From positions 1-64,000 of the forward strand of contig CAZWJF010000003.1 in assembly GCA_964634325.1 (NCBI GenBank): a DNA stretch of 64,000 bases, written 5' to 3'. The translations under genes were made by a program, and so were the position numbers. Below the pieces are notes generated by a model, which had not been told where the DNA came from, searched no databases, and worked only from the letters and a program-made list of their open reading frames with translations. The stretch is from JAJXWB01 sp964634325 (GTDB lineage Bacteria > Pseudomonadota > Alphaproteobacteria > Rhizobiales > Beijerinckiaceae). Position 1 is the first letter of the stretch, and every line of letters starts with the position of its first letter. Positions 1-8,627 of the stretch are shown in pieces.

Positions 1-25
1 GCACCCCCCAGTCCATAACCCCCGC

Positions 26-1648
26 ATGATTCGTATCGACAAACTCTCCAAGCAGAACGGCCATCAGATCGTCTTCATCGAGGCCTCCGCCGTCATCCTG
101 AGGGGCGAGAAGGTCGGGCTCGTCGGGCCCAATGGCGCCGGCAAGACGACGCTGTTCCGCATGATCGCCGGCGAGGAGGGCCCCGACGAGGGGCAGGCAG
201 CCATCGATCGCGGGACATCAATCGGCTATTTCAGCCAGGACGTCGGCGAAATGGCGGGCCGCAGCGCGGTCGCGGAAGTCATGAACGGCGCCGGGCCGGT
301 GTCGGAGGTGCTGGCCGAAATGAAGGCGCTGGAAGCCGCCATGGCCGACCCCGATCGCGCCGACGAGATGGACGCCATCATCGAGAGCTACGGCGAAGTG
401 CAGGCGCGCTTCGAGGAGCTCGACGGCTATGCGCTCGATGCGCGCGCCCGCGAAATTCTCGACGGGCTCAGCTTCACGCAGGAGATGATGGACGGCGATG
501 TCGGCCATCTCTCCGGCGGCTGGAAGATGCGCGTCGCGCTCGCGCGCATCCTGCTGATGCGGCCGGACCTCATGCTGCTCGACGAGCCCTCCAACCATCT
601 CGACATCGAAAGCCTGATCTGGCTCGAGCAATTTCTGCGCGGCTATGATGGGGCCGTGCTGATGACCTCGCACGATCGCGAATTCATGAACCGCATCGTC
701 GGCAAGATCATCGAGATCGACGCCGGCCAGCTCAATTCCTATTCCGGCAATTACGAATTTTATGCCGAGCAGCGCGCGCTCGCCGAAAAGCAGCAGCAGG
801 CGCAGTTCGAGCGCCAGCAGGCCATGCTCGCCAAGGAGATCGAGTTCATCGAGCGCTTCAAGGCGCGCGCCTCGCATGCGGCGCAGGTGCAGAGCCGGGT
901 AAAGAAGCTGGAGAAGATCGACCGCGTCGAGCCGCCGCGCCGCCGCCAGACGATTGCGTTCGACTTCCCGCCCGCGCCGCGCAGCGGCGAGGATGTGGTG
1001 ACGCTGAAAAATGTCGAGAAAGGCTTCGGCGCGCGTAAGATTTACGAAGGCCTCGACTTCCAGGTGCGCCGCCGCGAGCGCTGGGCGGTCATGGGCGTCA
1101 ACGGCGCCGGCAAGTCGACGCTGCTGAAGCTGATCGCCGGCGCCGCGGAGCCCGATGCGGGCAGCGTGACCATCGGCGGCAGCGTGAAGATGGGTTATTT
1201 CGCGCAGCATTCGATGGAAGTGCTCGACGGCGAACGCACGATCTATGAATCGCTCGAAGGCTGGTTCCCGCAGGCGGGGCAGGGATCGCTCCGCACGCTC
1301 GCCGGCTGCTTCGGCTTCTCCGGCGACGATGTCGAAAAGCCCTGCCGTGTGCTGTCGGGTGGCGAGAAGGCGCGGCTCGTGATGGCGAAGATGCTCTACG
1401 ATCCGCCGAATTTTCTGGTGCTCGACGAGCCGACCAACCACCTGGACATGGCGACCAAGGAGATGCTGGTGAATGCGCTCGCGAACTACGAAGGCGCCAT
1501 GCTCTTCGTCTCGCACGACCGGCGCTTTCTCGCCGCGCTCTCCAATCGCGTGCTGGAGCTGACCCCCGACGGCGTGCACAAATACGGCGGCGGCTACACC
1601 GAATATGTCGCGCGCACCGGGCACGAGGCGCCGGGGCTGCACGTGTGA
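26..1648 (+). CDS. ABC-F family twin-ATPase (ribosome-associated type)
   Basis: A 540-aa soluble protein with two ATP-binding cassettes and no membrane segment, the layout of ABC-F proteins, which act on the ribosome rather than in transport. Cassette 1 has Walker A GPNGAGKTT near residue 34, signature LSGGWKMR near 162 and Walker B ending LLDEPSNHLD. A charged, Gln/Lys-rich linker (about 240-300) follows. Cassette 2 has Walker A GVNGAGKST near 358, signature LSGGEKAR and LVLDEPTNHLD. The ATG at 26 begins directly on the first strand of cassette 1, as expected. Which subfamily (Uup, YheS or EttA type) it belongs to cannot be settled by eye. It converges on the ketopantoate reductase gene with a 6-base gap. 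Confidence 0.95.
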   Translation: MIRIDKLSKQNGHQIVFIEASAVILRGEKVGLVGPNGAGKTTLFRMIAGEEGPDEGQAAIDRGTSIGYFSQDVGEMAGRSAVAEVMNGAGPVSEVLAEMKALEAAMADPDRADEMDAIIESYGEVQARFEELDGYALDARAREILDGLSFTQEMMDGDVGHLSGGWKMRVALARILLMRPDLMLLDEPSNHLDIESLIWLEQFLRGYDGAVLMTSHDREFMNRIVGKIIEIDAGQLNSYSGNYEFYAEQRALAEKQQQAQFERQQAMLAKEIEFIERFKARASHAAQVQSRVKKLEKIDRVEPPRRRQTIAFDFPPAPRSGEDVVTLKNVEKGFGARKIYEGLDFQVRRRERWAVMGVNGAGKSTLLKLIAGAAEPDAGSVTIGGSVKMGYFAQHSMEVLDGERTIYESLEGWFPQAGQGSLRTLAGCFGFSGDDVEKPCRVLSGGEKARLVMAKMLYDPPNFLVLDEPTNHLDMATKEMLVNALANYEGAMLFVSHDRRFLAALSNRVLELTPDGVHKYGGGYTEYVARTGHEAPGLHV

Positions 1649-1654
1649 TGCGCT

Positions 1655-2557
1655 TCAGGCGCGCGCCGCGCGGCCCTGTTCCGCCAGGTGCACCATGACC
1701 TGCAGGGCGCGGTTGGTCGGCGTGGCTACGCCAAGTTCGGCGCCTTTGCGCACGACATAGCCGTTGAGGAAATCGATCTCTGTCGGCTTGCCGCGCAATA
1801 TGTCCTGCGCAGTGGAGGACATCTGGCCGGGCATGCTGTCCGCGAGGGCCAATGTGGTCACGAGAATGTCGGCCGGCAGCGCGACGCCGCAGGCCTGAGC
1901 CACCGCCGCGCATTCGGCGACCGCATCCGCCACCACTTCGCGCACGCCTGGCGTTTGCATCATCGGCCCATAGGGCAGGGGCCCCGCGGCCGACAGCGCG
2001 TTGTAGGCGCAATTGACGATCAGCTTGACCCATAGCGCCGTCGCAATGTCGGGGCGCACTGTCGTCGGTATGCCGGCGGCGGAGAAGGTCGTCGCTAGTT
2101 CCGCACTGCGCGCCGAGGCGCCGACGACCAGCATGCCGCCGCCCTGGTGCTTCACATGGCCGGGGCCGGCCATCTCGACGCCGGCGTAGACGATCGCCGG
2201 CAAAACCGGCCGACCGAGGACCGCGGCCAGACGATCGGCGTTGTCGACGCCATTCTGCAGCGACAGAACGATCGTGTCTGAGCCCAGCCGCTCGGCGAGC
2301 GCGCGGCCGGCCGTTTCCGTGTCGCCGGATTTCACGCAGAACAGCAGGAGGTCGGGCCGGTCGATCGCCGCGGCGGCGGTCGAGGCCTTCGCCGGCGCAT
2401 GGGCCGTGAAGGTCTTCGTCTCCATCAGAAGACCATGCGCATTGATCGCCGCGACGTGGTCCGGACGGCCGACGAACAAGACCTCATGGCCGGCGCGCGC
2501 GAGCAGGCCGCCGAAATAACAGCCCACGGCGCCTGCGCCCATGACTGCGACGCGCAT
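1655..2557 (-). CDS. panE: 2-dehydropantoate 2-reductase (ketopantoate reductase)
   Basis: A 300-aa NADPH-dependent reductase that makes pantoate for coenzyme A synthesis. The N-terminal Rossmann fold opens with VMGAGAVGCYFGG (GxGxxG), and the family pattern KSGDT and LSLQNGVDN follows around residues 75-105. The helical C-terminal domain carries WVKLIVNCAYNALSA, matching the conserved Lys and Asn region of the family. Length is typical. The start ATG lies 18 bases downstream of the lytic transglycosylase stop on the same strand, so the two may share a transcript. Some members of this superfamily reduce other 2-oxoacids, so pantothenate synthesis is probable rather than proven. Confidence 0.9.
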   Translation of the reverse strand: MRVAVMGAGAVGCYFGGLLARAGHEVLFVGRPDHVAAINAHGLLMETKTFTAHAPAKASTAAAAIDRPDLLLFCVKSGDTETAGRALAERLGSDTIVLSLQNGVDNADRLAAVLGRPVLPAIVYAGVEMAGPGHVKHQGGGMLVVGASARSAELATTFSAAGIPTTVRPDIATALWVKLIVNCAYNALSAAGPLPYGPMMQTPGVREVVADAVAECAAVAQACGVALPADILVTTLALADSMPGQMSSTAQDILRGKPTEIDFLNGYVVRKGAELGVATPTNRALQVMVHLAEQGRAARA

Positions 2558-2575
2558 GCGGCTCGTCTCCCGCGT

Positions 2576-3373
2576 TCAGCGGTCGCCGCTGTCGATCCGG
2601 CGGCCGATGATGGCGATCGCGCGCTGATAGACCGATGCGGCGTTCCACTCCTGGATCGCCCCGAAATTCGGTTCGCCCGGCTGGTAGCCGGCGCCCCGGC
2701 TCCAGCCGTGCGCGCGCAGGAAATTGGCGGTGGACATCAGCGCGCCGGACGAACTTTCGAGATTGCCGACCGCATAGTTCAGCACCGTCTTCGGCATGAA
2801 TTGGGTCTGGCCGACCTCGCCGTGCATCGAGCCGATGGAATTGGCGTTGAACACGCCGCGATCGACGAGTTTCAACGCCGCGTAGAGCTGGTCGGTGAAA
2901 TATTCCGAGCGTCGGCAGTCGTAGGCCAGCGTCGCGACGGCGGAGATCAGATGCTGATGCCCGCGCACCGCGCCGAAACCCGTCTCCATGCCCCAGATCG
3001 CCAGCAGCGGGCCGGCCGGCACGCCATAGCGCTGTTCGATCTGCGCGAACAGGCCGGCTTGCGACTGCTTCAGCCTGCGGCCTTGCGCGACGATGGCGTT
3101 GCCGCCGCGCTTGGCCATGAATTGTTCGAGCGAGAGTTTGAAGCCGTGCTGGCCGCGGTCGGCGCCGATGGTGGCGCGCGCATAGCTCGCGCCCATCAGC
3201 GCGGAGATGGCGTTGGGGCCCACGCGGCCCTGCGCTTCCTGCGCGAATTGCCGCTTCCAGTTCTCGAAACCGCCCGAGTTGTTGCCGCACTGCGCAGCCC
3301 ACGCGCCTGTCGTCGCAAAAAGCGCGGCCAGACCGGCGGCGGCGGAAATCGTCATCTGTCTGCGTCGGGACAT
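2576..3373 (-). CDS. Lytic murein transglycosylase, MltB-like (SLT_2)
   Basis: A 265-aa exported peptidoglycan-cleaving enzyme. A signal peptide (MSRRRQMTISAAAGLAALF, then AWA) spans about residues 1-27. The catalytic glutamate lies in IWGMETGFG near residue 130, and SIGSMHGEVGQTQFMPKTVLNYAV matches the conserved MltB block in which the substrate sits. Length fits the short alphaproteobacterial form without a C-terminal peptidoglycan-binding domain. It lies upstream of panE on the same strand. Its 5' side faces the divergent DUF817 gene, so the 227 bases between them should hold both promoters. Confidence 0.9.
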   Translation of the reverse strand: MSRRRQMTISAAAGLAALFATTGAWAAQCGNNSGGFENWKRQFAQEAQGRVGPNAISALMGASYARATIGADRGQHGFKLSLEQFMAKRGGNAIVAQGRRLKQSQAGLFAQIEQRYGVPAGPLLAIWGMETGFGAVRGHQHLISAVATLAYDCRRSEYFTDQLYAALKLVDRGVFNANSIGSMHGEVGQTQFMPKTVLNYAVGNLESSSGALMSTANFLRAHGWSRGAGYQPGEPNFGAIQEWNAASVYQRAIAIIGRRIDSGDR

Positions 3374-3600
3374 TCCGGGCTCCTTCGGCGCGTGAAAGTC
3401 ACGTTAGAATAATCGCGCATGCGAGAATCGCTGGCGCCAGATTGTCAGCAGCGCATTCTCATATGCAACAGGCGACGCGAAGGCGACAACAGTGCGGCGC
3501 CGCCAGGGAGCCACAACGGCGCGAAGTCGCGCGTCGCGATGTGCGCTGGCGCATCGCGCAGGCGCGACAAGCGGGCGACGGGTCGCGAGGGGCCGGGGGA

Positions 3601-4542
3601 ATGCGCGACAACGCCAACGAGGATTCGCTGAGAAGCGCGGCGGAGAATTTTCCGCCGCTCCGGCGTTTCGTCGCTGTTGAGGCGCGCGCCGCGCTCTGGG
3701 CGCGCAGCGGCGGGCGCGGCAGGCTCTACGTTTACGAATTTCTGAGGTTCGGGTTCAAACAGGCGGTGGCGTGCGTGTTCGGCGGGCTGATGGTCGGCCT
3801 GATGATCGCGACGCATCTCTTGTATCCGCGCGGCGCGGCGCTCGCGCGATACGATTTCCTGTTTCTCGCGGCGCTGGCGATCCAGATCGTTCTGATCTGG
3901 ACGCGCTTCGAAAGTCTCGACGAAGCCAAGGTGATTTTCATCTTCCATGTCGTCGGCACGATCATGGAAATCTTCAAGACGGCGCAGGGGTCGTGGATCT
4001 ATCCAGACGCCGCGGTGTTTCGGATTGGCGGCGTGCCGCTGTTCACCGGCTTCATGTACGCGGCGATCGGCTCCTACATGATGCGCGCCTGGAGCCTATT
4101 CGATTTTCGCTTTCTCAGACATCCGCCGCTTTGGGCGGTCATGGCTCTGGCGGCGGCGATCTACGCCAATTTCTTCCTGCACCATTACATGCCGGACCTG
4201 CGCTATGCGCTGTTCGCCGCCTGTCTGCTCGTGTTCGGCCGCAGCTGGATCTATTTCCGCGTGCACCATTCCTGGCGGCGCATGCCGATGCTGCTGGCGG
4301 CCTTTCTCGCGGCGCTGTTCATCTGGTTCGCCGAAAATATCGGCACTTATACGCAGACCTGGCTCTATCCCGCGCAGCGCGCCGGCTGGACAATGGTCGG
4401 CCTGCCGAAACTCGGCTCCTGGTTCCTGTTGCAGATCGTCAGTTACGCGCTGGTCGCGCTGGTGCGCCGACCGCAGCCGCCGGACGAGGCGCCGGTGGCG
4501 GCTTCGCGCGCACGGCACCAAAAGCGCTTGGCGAGCGGCTGA
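3601..4542 (+). CDS. DUF817 family integral membrane protein (YoaT-like)
   Basis: A 313-aa protein with about seven or eight hydrophobic segments beginning near residue 53 (FGFKQAVACVFGGLMVGLMI). Conserved-looking polar motifs sit between the helices: EAKVIFIFHVVGTIMEIFK, GSWIYPD and WFAENIGTYTQTWLYP. These match the DUF817 family (Bacillus YoaT and relatives), whose function is unknown. I chose the ATG at 3601 because a purine-rich GGGGGA stretch sits directly before it and the region upstream in this frame (from TTG 3442) is an Arg/Gln-rich sequence unlike a real N terminus. It ends about 80 bases before the small Cys-rich protein gene. Confidence 0.85.
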   Translation: MRDNANEDSLRSAAENFPPLRRFVAVEARAALWARSGGRGRLYVYEFLRFGFKQAVACVFGGLMVGLMIATHLLYPRGAALARYDFLFLAALAIQIVLIWTRFESLDEAKVIFIFHVVGTIMEIFKTAQGSWIYPDAAVFRIGGVPLFTGFMYAAIGSYMMRAWSLFDFRFLRHPPLWAVMALAAAIYANFFLHHYMPDLRYALFAACLLVFGRSWIYFRVHHSWRRMPMLLAAFLAALFIWFAENIGTYTQTWLYPAQRAGWTMVGLPKLGSWFLLQIVSYALVALVRRPQPPDEAPVAASRARHQKRLASG

Positions 4543-4625
4543 AGCGCCTGACTGGCCAAGGTTCACATATCTGTTAAGGTCAAGCCGTAGCTGGCGATCG
4601 GGAATGTCCCGCAGGGAGGATTGCG

Positions 4626-4925
4626 ATGTTGAAGATGCTTTTCACCAGCGCGCTTGTCGTCGCGACGATGTCCGCATTCGCAATTCGTGACGCGTCCCGC
4701 GCCGATCCGCACGATTTTCCGGGCTACACGGACGACATGCATACAGCCTGCGTGCGCGACCACAAATGTCAGAGCCAGATGAGCCTGTGCTATCAGGGCT
4801 CGGCGTTCTACGCGGCTGTCGCGAATATCTGCCAGGGCTGGCCAAACCAGTATTGCAGCGTCAACGTCCTTCAGTGGTGCGACTTCCAGCTCTACAACAA
4901 GTGCATCGTCAACAAGGCCTGTTGA
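4626..4925 (+). CDS. Small secreted cysteine-rich protein, unknown function
   Basis: A 99-aa protein with a signal peptide (MLKMLFTSALVVATMSAFA, probable cleavage after SRA near residue 26). The roughly 70-residue mature part has eight cysteines at fairly regular spacing (ACV, HKC, SLC, NIC, QYC, QWC, NKC, KAC at the very end), suggesting four disulfides after export. The ribosome-binding site GGGAGG is 8 bases before the ATG. I do not recognise the family. Its neighbours (DUF817 membrane protein upstream, small secreted protein convergent) give no clear hint. Real gene: likely. Function: unknown. Confidence 0.7.
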   Translation: MLKMLFTSALVVATMSAFAIRDASRADPHDFPGYTDDMHTACVRDHKCQSQMSLCYQGSAFYAAVANICQGWPNQYCSVNVLQWCDFQLYNKCIVNKAC

Positions 4926-4932
4926 GCGCGCG

Positions 4933-5283
4933 CTATTTTTCGCGGCGCGCCTTCCAGACGCCGCCGCAATAATTGGTGTTGGACGACCAGGCGCCGGTCC
5001 CGGCCGCGCCTTTGAGCTTGCCGTTGGCGCGCGCCATGTGCTGATCCGTGGTGAAACGCGCAGCGATCGCGCCGCCCTCGTCGATATAGCCCCAGACCGC
5101 GACGCCCTGCGCGCTCGAGGCGACGACCCGCCCGCCTTCGATCCGCACGGTGCCGGAAACCTCAGGCGCGCAATCGCCGACAGTGGTGCGCGCCTCGACC
5201 GTCCAGTCTCCGTCGAAATCTTTCGGAAAAGCGACAGCGGGCGTGGCGAGCGCCAGCGACAGGCAGAGCAGCAGGGCGCGCAT
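4933..5283 (-). CDS. Small secreted protein of unknown function
   Basis: A 116-aa exported protein: signal peptide MRALLLCLSLALATPAVA, then a roughly 95-residue domain with two cysteines (GDCAPE, NYCGGVWKARRE) and alternating beta-strand-like segments (GTVRIEGGRVVASSAQG). Short proteins of this shape occur next to metabolic genes in Hyphomicrobiales, but I cannot name a family. Its ATG overlaps the mutA stop by one base (TGATG on the minus strand), so it is probably translated from the mutA message. Confidence 0.7.
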   Translation of the reverse strand: MRALLLCLSLALATPAVAFPKDFDGDWTVEARTTVGDCAPEVSGTVRIEGGRVVASSAQGVAVWGYIDEGGAIAARFTTDQHMARANGKLKGAAGTGAWSSNTNYCGGVWKARREK

Positions 5284-7115
5284 CAGCCGATCGCGCCCCA
5301 GGCGCGCTCCAGCGTCGCCAGCACATCGGCGCCCGCGAAAACGAAGTCGCCGATTCCGGCGGCCCTGTAGGCGGCCTCCTTGTCGCCGGCGCGGCCCGCG
5401 AGCACGACGAGCTTCGCGCCTTTGGCTTTCAGCGCGCGGGCGACCGCTTCGGCCTGTTCAGCGTAGAGCGCGTCGGACGAGCAGATGCAGGCGATCGGCG
5501 CGCCAGAGGCGGCGTAGGCCTCGGCCGCCGCGTCCGCCGAAGCGAAGCCGTCGTTGGACAGGGATTCGACGCCGCCGGCCTCGAAGAAGTTCTTGGCGAA
5601 GGTCGCGCGCGCCGTAAACGCTGCGATCGGGCCGATATTGGCGAGAAACACGGTCGGCCGCTTGCCGGCCGCCGCCAGCGCGTCGGATTTGTCGCGCAGG
5701 GCCTCGTAGGGCTCCGCCAGACGATGGGCGGCGAGCGCGCCCTGCGGCGCGGCCTGCGGCGCAGGCGCCGGGGCGAGAACCGCGGCGGCCCGTTCCGCAA
5801 TATTGGGGAATTCGCTGGCGCCGGTCAGCGCGTCCTTGCGCCGGGCGACATTCCTGGCGCGCTCGGCGACCGCTTTGGCGACGTCCGCCTGGAACGCGCC
5901 GGCGGCCAGTTGCGCGGCGATTCCGCCGGCCTTTTCGCTGGCTTGCAGGAACGCCCAGGCCTTGTCGCAGAGCTCGGCCGTCAGCGTCTCGAATCCGCCC
6001 GCGCCGGCGGTCGGGTCGGCGACCTTGTCGAGATTGGATTCCTCCAGCAGCACGAGCTGGGTGTTGCGGGCGACGCGGCGGGCGAATTCGTCAGGCAGGC
6101 CCACGGCCTGCGTGAAGGGCAGTACGGAAATGCGATCCGCCCCGCCGACCGCCGCCGAGAAGACGGCGACCGTCGCGCGCAGCATGTTCACGTAGGGGTC
6201 GCGGCGCGTCATCATCCGCCAGGCGGTCTCCGCGTGGATCAGCGCCGGCGCGGGCTCAAGGCCGCAGGCCTCCTCGACGCGCGCCCACAGCCGGCGCAGC
6301 GCGCGCAGCTTGGCGACGCCCAGAAATTCATCGGCGTCGACCGCGAGCCGGAACGAGACCGCCTTGCGCGCGGCGTCCAGCGACATCCCGGAGCCTTCCA
6401 GCGCGCGCAGATAGGCGAGCGCGGTCGCGACCGCAAAGCCCAGCTCCTGCGCTTCCGTGCCGCCGGCGGCGCTCACGATGCGGGCGTCGGCGACGCAGAG
6501 CGGGCCGGAAAAGCCGGCGCCGGACAGCGTCTTGACCGCCTCGACCATATGCGGGGCGACTTCCGCGAAAGGATGCGACACCGCCCCGCGTGCGAAGGCG
6601 CCGATCGGGTCGAGGCCGAAGGAAATCTGCGTCGCCTTCGGATCGGCCTTCGCCTTTTCGACGAATTTGGCGAGCGCCAGCGCCGCGTCGCGGCCGTAGC
6701 CCGGCGCGTCGATCTCGACCGCCACGCCTGCGTCGAGAAACACGCCCGCCAGCGCGGCCTCGATCGCGGCTTCCGTGGCCGGCAGGCCGAAGCCATAGGC
6801 GCCCGCCGAGCCCGCGAAGGCGATCTGGAGGCCGTTCGCGCCGTTTTCGAGGTCAGTCAGCGCCAGTTCGTTGGCGGTCTTCGGGTCGGCCGCGTCCACG
6901 CGCTGGAGGATGGCCCAGGGGCCCGAGGCTGCGCGGCCGGGCTGCGCCGCGGCCTGCGCCGGCGGATAGAGCGGCTGGATGGCGGCGCCGTCGTAGGTCT
7001 TGGCGATCAGCTTCTCGAACGGCGCGCCCTTCAGCGCCGCGGTCGCGAGTTCGCGCCAGCGGGCTTCCTCCACAGCGGGAAAGGCGGAGGCGTAGGGCGT
7101 GTCGGAAGCGGTCAT
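5283..7115 (-). CDS. mutA: Methylmalonyl-CoA mutase small (beta) subunit
   Basis: A 610-aa homologue of the non-catalytic subunit of adenosylcobalamin-dependent methylmalonyl-CoA mutase, which links propionyl-CoA and the ethylmalonyl-CoA pathway to succinyl-CoA. Recognisable blocks are the N-terminal FEKLIAKTYDGAAIQPLYP near residue 35, the barrel region HAETAWRMMTRRDPYVNMLR near 295, and FTQAVGLPDEFARRVARNTQ. The C-terminal domain resembles the B12-binding fold but lacks the DxHxxG cobalamin-ligand motif, as expected for the small subunit. The catalytic-subunit gene mutB is not adjacent, although in many bacteria mutAB form one operon; unlinked genes are known in methylotrophs. Downstream it is coupled to a small secreted protein. 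Confidence 0.93.
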   Translation of the reverse strand: MTASDTPYASAFPAVEEARWRELATAALKGAPFEKLIAKTYDGAAIQPLYPPAQAAAQPGRAASGPWAILQRVDAADPKTANELALTDLENGANGLQIAFAGSAGAYGFGLPATEAAIEAALAGVFLDAGVAVEIDAPGYGRDAALALAKFVEKAKADPKATQISFGLDPIGAFARGAVSHPFAEVAPHMVEAVKTLSGAGFSGPLCVADARIVSAAGGTEAQELGFAVATALAYLRALEGSGMSLDAARKAVSFRLAVDADEFLGVAKLRALRRLWARVEEACGLEPAPALIHAETAWRMMTRRDPYVNMLRATVAVFSAAVGGADRISVLPFTQAVGLPDEFARRVARNTQLVLLEESNLDKVADPTAGAGGFETLTAELCDKAWAFLQASEKAGGIAAQLAAGAFQADVAKAVAERARNVARRKDALTGASEFPNIAERAAAVLAPAPAPQAAPQGALAAHRLAEPYEALRDKSDALAAAGKRPTVFLANIGPIAAFTARATFAKNFFEAGGVESLSNDGFASADAAAEAYAASGAPIACICSSDALYAEQAEAVARALKAKGAKLVVLAGRAGDKEAAYRAAGIGDFVFAGADVLATLERAWGAIG

Positions 7116-7197
7116 GGCGGCGGAAATCTCAAGCGTTGCGTCGAGCGTTTTTGCACATGCGAAGCGGGGTGAAAAGATGCGCCGACGAATTGCTTAT

Positions 7198-8442
7198 CTA
7201 CCCCACCATCCCCACCACGGCCCCGCTCATCAGCGTCGCCAGCGTGCCGGAGATCAGCGAGCGCGGGGCGAGCGCCACGATGTCGTGCCGCCGCTCCGGC
7301 GCCATGGTCGTCATGCCGCCGATCATGATGCCCAAAGACCCGAAATTGGCGAAGCCGCACAGCGCATAGGTCATGATCAGCTTGGTGCGCGGCGACAGCG
7401 CGCCATCCGGCAGGTGGCTGAGGTCGAGATAGGCGACGAATTCGTTGAGCACGGTCTTGGTCGCCATCAGATGCGCGGCCGTCGCGCTCTCCGGCCACGG
7501 CGCGCCGATCAGCCACACCAGCGGCCGAAAGATCAGCGCGAAGGCGCCGCGCAGCGAGACCGGAGCGCCGCCGACCTCGGGCAGCAGCGACAGCGCGGCG
7601 TCGACGAGATGCACGAGCGCCACCAGCACAATCAGCAGGGCGATTATGCCCGCCAGAATCTTCACGCCGTCCATCGTGCCGCGCACGATCGCCTCGAAGG
7701 AATTGGCCGGCGGGTCGGCGAGTTCGATCTGCGTGGTCCGTTCGTCCGGTCGAAACGGGACCATCAGCGCCGCCAGCGCCAGCGCCGCCGGCGTCGAAAT
7801 GATGGAGGCGGTGATGATGTTGGGCAGCGCATCCGGCACATGCGCGCCGAGAATGGCGCCGTAGATCGCCATGACCGTGCCGGCGATGCCCGCCATGCCG
7901 CAGCTCATCAGCGCGAACAATTCGCCGCGCGACATGGTGGTGAGATACGGCCGCACGATCAGCGGCGCCTCGACCATGCCCACGAAAATATGCACGGCGG
8001 CGCCGACGCCGAGCGGCCCGCCGACGCCGAGCGTCCGCCGCAGCACGAAGGCGAAGGCCGCGACGATTTTCTGCATCGCGCCCCAATAGAACATCAGCGT
8101 CGCCAGCGCCGAAATCGTCAGCACCATCGGAAAGGCGCGGAAGGCGAGGATGAAGCTCGCGCCGGCCTTCGTCTCCGCATAGGGCAGGGGGCCGCCGCCG
8201 AGAAAGCCGAAGACCAGCGCAGTGCCGGCGTCGGTCGCCCGTTGCAGGGCTTCGACGCCATGCGTCAGAGCGAGCACGGCGGCGGCCGCCGGCGGAAATT
8301 TCGTCATGAGCAAGGCGAGCGCGATCTGCAGGCCGACGCCGCCGATCACGACGCGCAACGGAATGGCGCGGCGATCCTCGCTCAGCACGAAGGCGATGGC
8401 GAGCAGAACTGTGAGGGCGAGGAGGCCTTGGAGGAAGATCAT
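7198..8442 (-). CDS. Concentrative nucleoside transporter (CNT/NupC family)
   Basis: A 414-aa membrane protein that should import nucleosides with Na+ or H+. Numerous hydrophobic helices run from the N terminus. Family motifs are GFLGGGPLPYAE near residue 78, the glycine-rich GVGGPLGVGAAVHIFVGMVEAPL near 140 (substrate loop with the VEAPL Glu) and FVAYLDLSHL plus CGFANFGSLGIMIGG in the C-terminal domain. Length is standard. It is on the same strand as mutA (stop at 7198, mutA start at 7115) but transcribed toward it with an 82-base gap. Two palindromic repeats lie on its upstream side. Confidence 0.92.
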   Translation of the reverse strand: MIFLQGLLALTVLLAIAFVLSEDRRAIPLRVVIGGVGLQIALALLMTKFPPAAAAVLALTHGVEALQRATDAGTALVFGFLGGGPLPYAETKAGASFILAFRAFPMVLTISALATLMFYWGAMQKIVAAFAFVLRRTLGVGGPLGVGAAVHIFVGMVEAPLIVRPYLTTMSRGELFALMSCGMAGIAGTVMAIYGAILGAHVPDALPNIITASIISTPAALALAALMVPFRPDERTTQIELADPPANSFEAIVRGTMDGVKILAGIIALLIVLVALVHLVDAALSLLPEVGGAPVSLRGAFALIFRPLVWLIGAPWPESATAAHLMATKTVLNEFVAYLDLSHLPDGALSPRTKLIMTYALCGFANFGSLGIMIGGMTTMAPERRHDIVALAPRSLISGTLATLMSGAVVGMVG

Positions 8443-8461
8443 GCGACGCCCGGAGTCCGCC

Positions 8462-8488
8462 CCCTCTCCCCGCAGGGCGGGGAGAGGG
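8462..8488. repeat. Intergenic palindromic repeat (CCCTCTCCCC type), copy 1
   Basis: A 10-base inverted repeat, CCCTCTCCCC / GGGGAGAGGG, around a short loop, between the CNT and M20 peptidase genes (both minus strand). The same stem recurs at 8582-8608 and 42331-42355, and a close variant at 42201-42226, so this is a dispersed family of hairpin repeats common in alphaproteobacterial intergenic DNA. It may act as a transcript-processing or termination element. Confidence 0.8.
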
Positions 8489-8581
8489 CCGGGGCGAGGG
8501 GCGCGCGGCGTAGGGAAGGATCGACGAAGAAGATGGACTTCAAGGCCAGACTCGTGATGATCGCAGGGCCCCTCACCCTAA

Positions 8582-8608
8582 CCCTCTCCCCGTTTTACGG
8601 GGAGAGGG
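8582..8608. repeat. Intergenic palindromic repeat, copy 2
   Basis: CCCTCTCCCC and GGGGAGAGGG flank GTTTTAC. It lies about 90 bases from copy 1 and 20 bases past the M20 peptidase stop. The pair brackets the short region between the peptidase and the nucleoside transporter. Confidence 0.8.
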
Positions 8609-8627
8609 GGGGCAATCGTGGCCCTGC

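Noticed and set aside
218..1642. Long open frame antisense to the ABC-F gene (474 codons)
   Set aside because: His/Arg/Ala-rich shadow caused by high G+C; no domain and fully inside a conserved gene. Many similar shadows across the window were discarded for the same reason.
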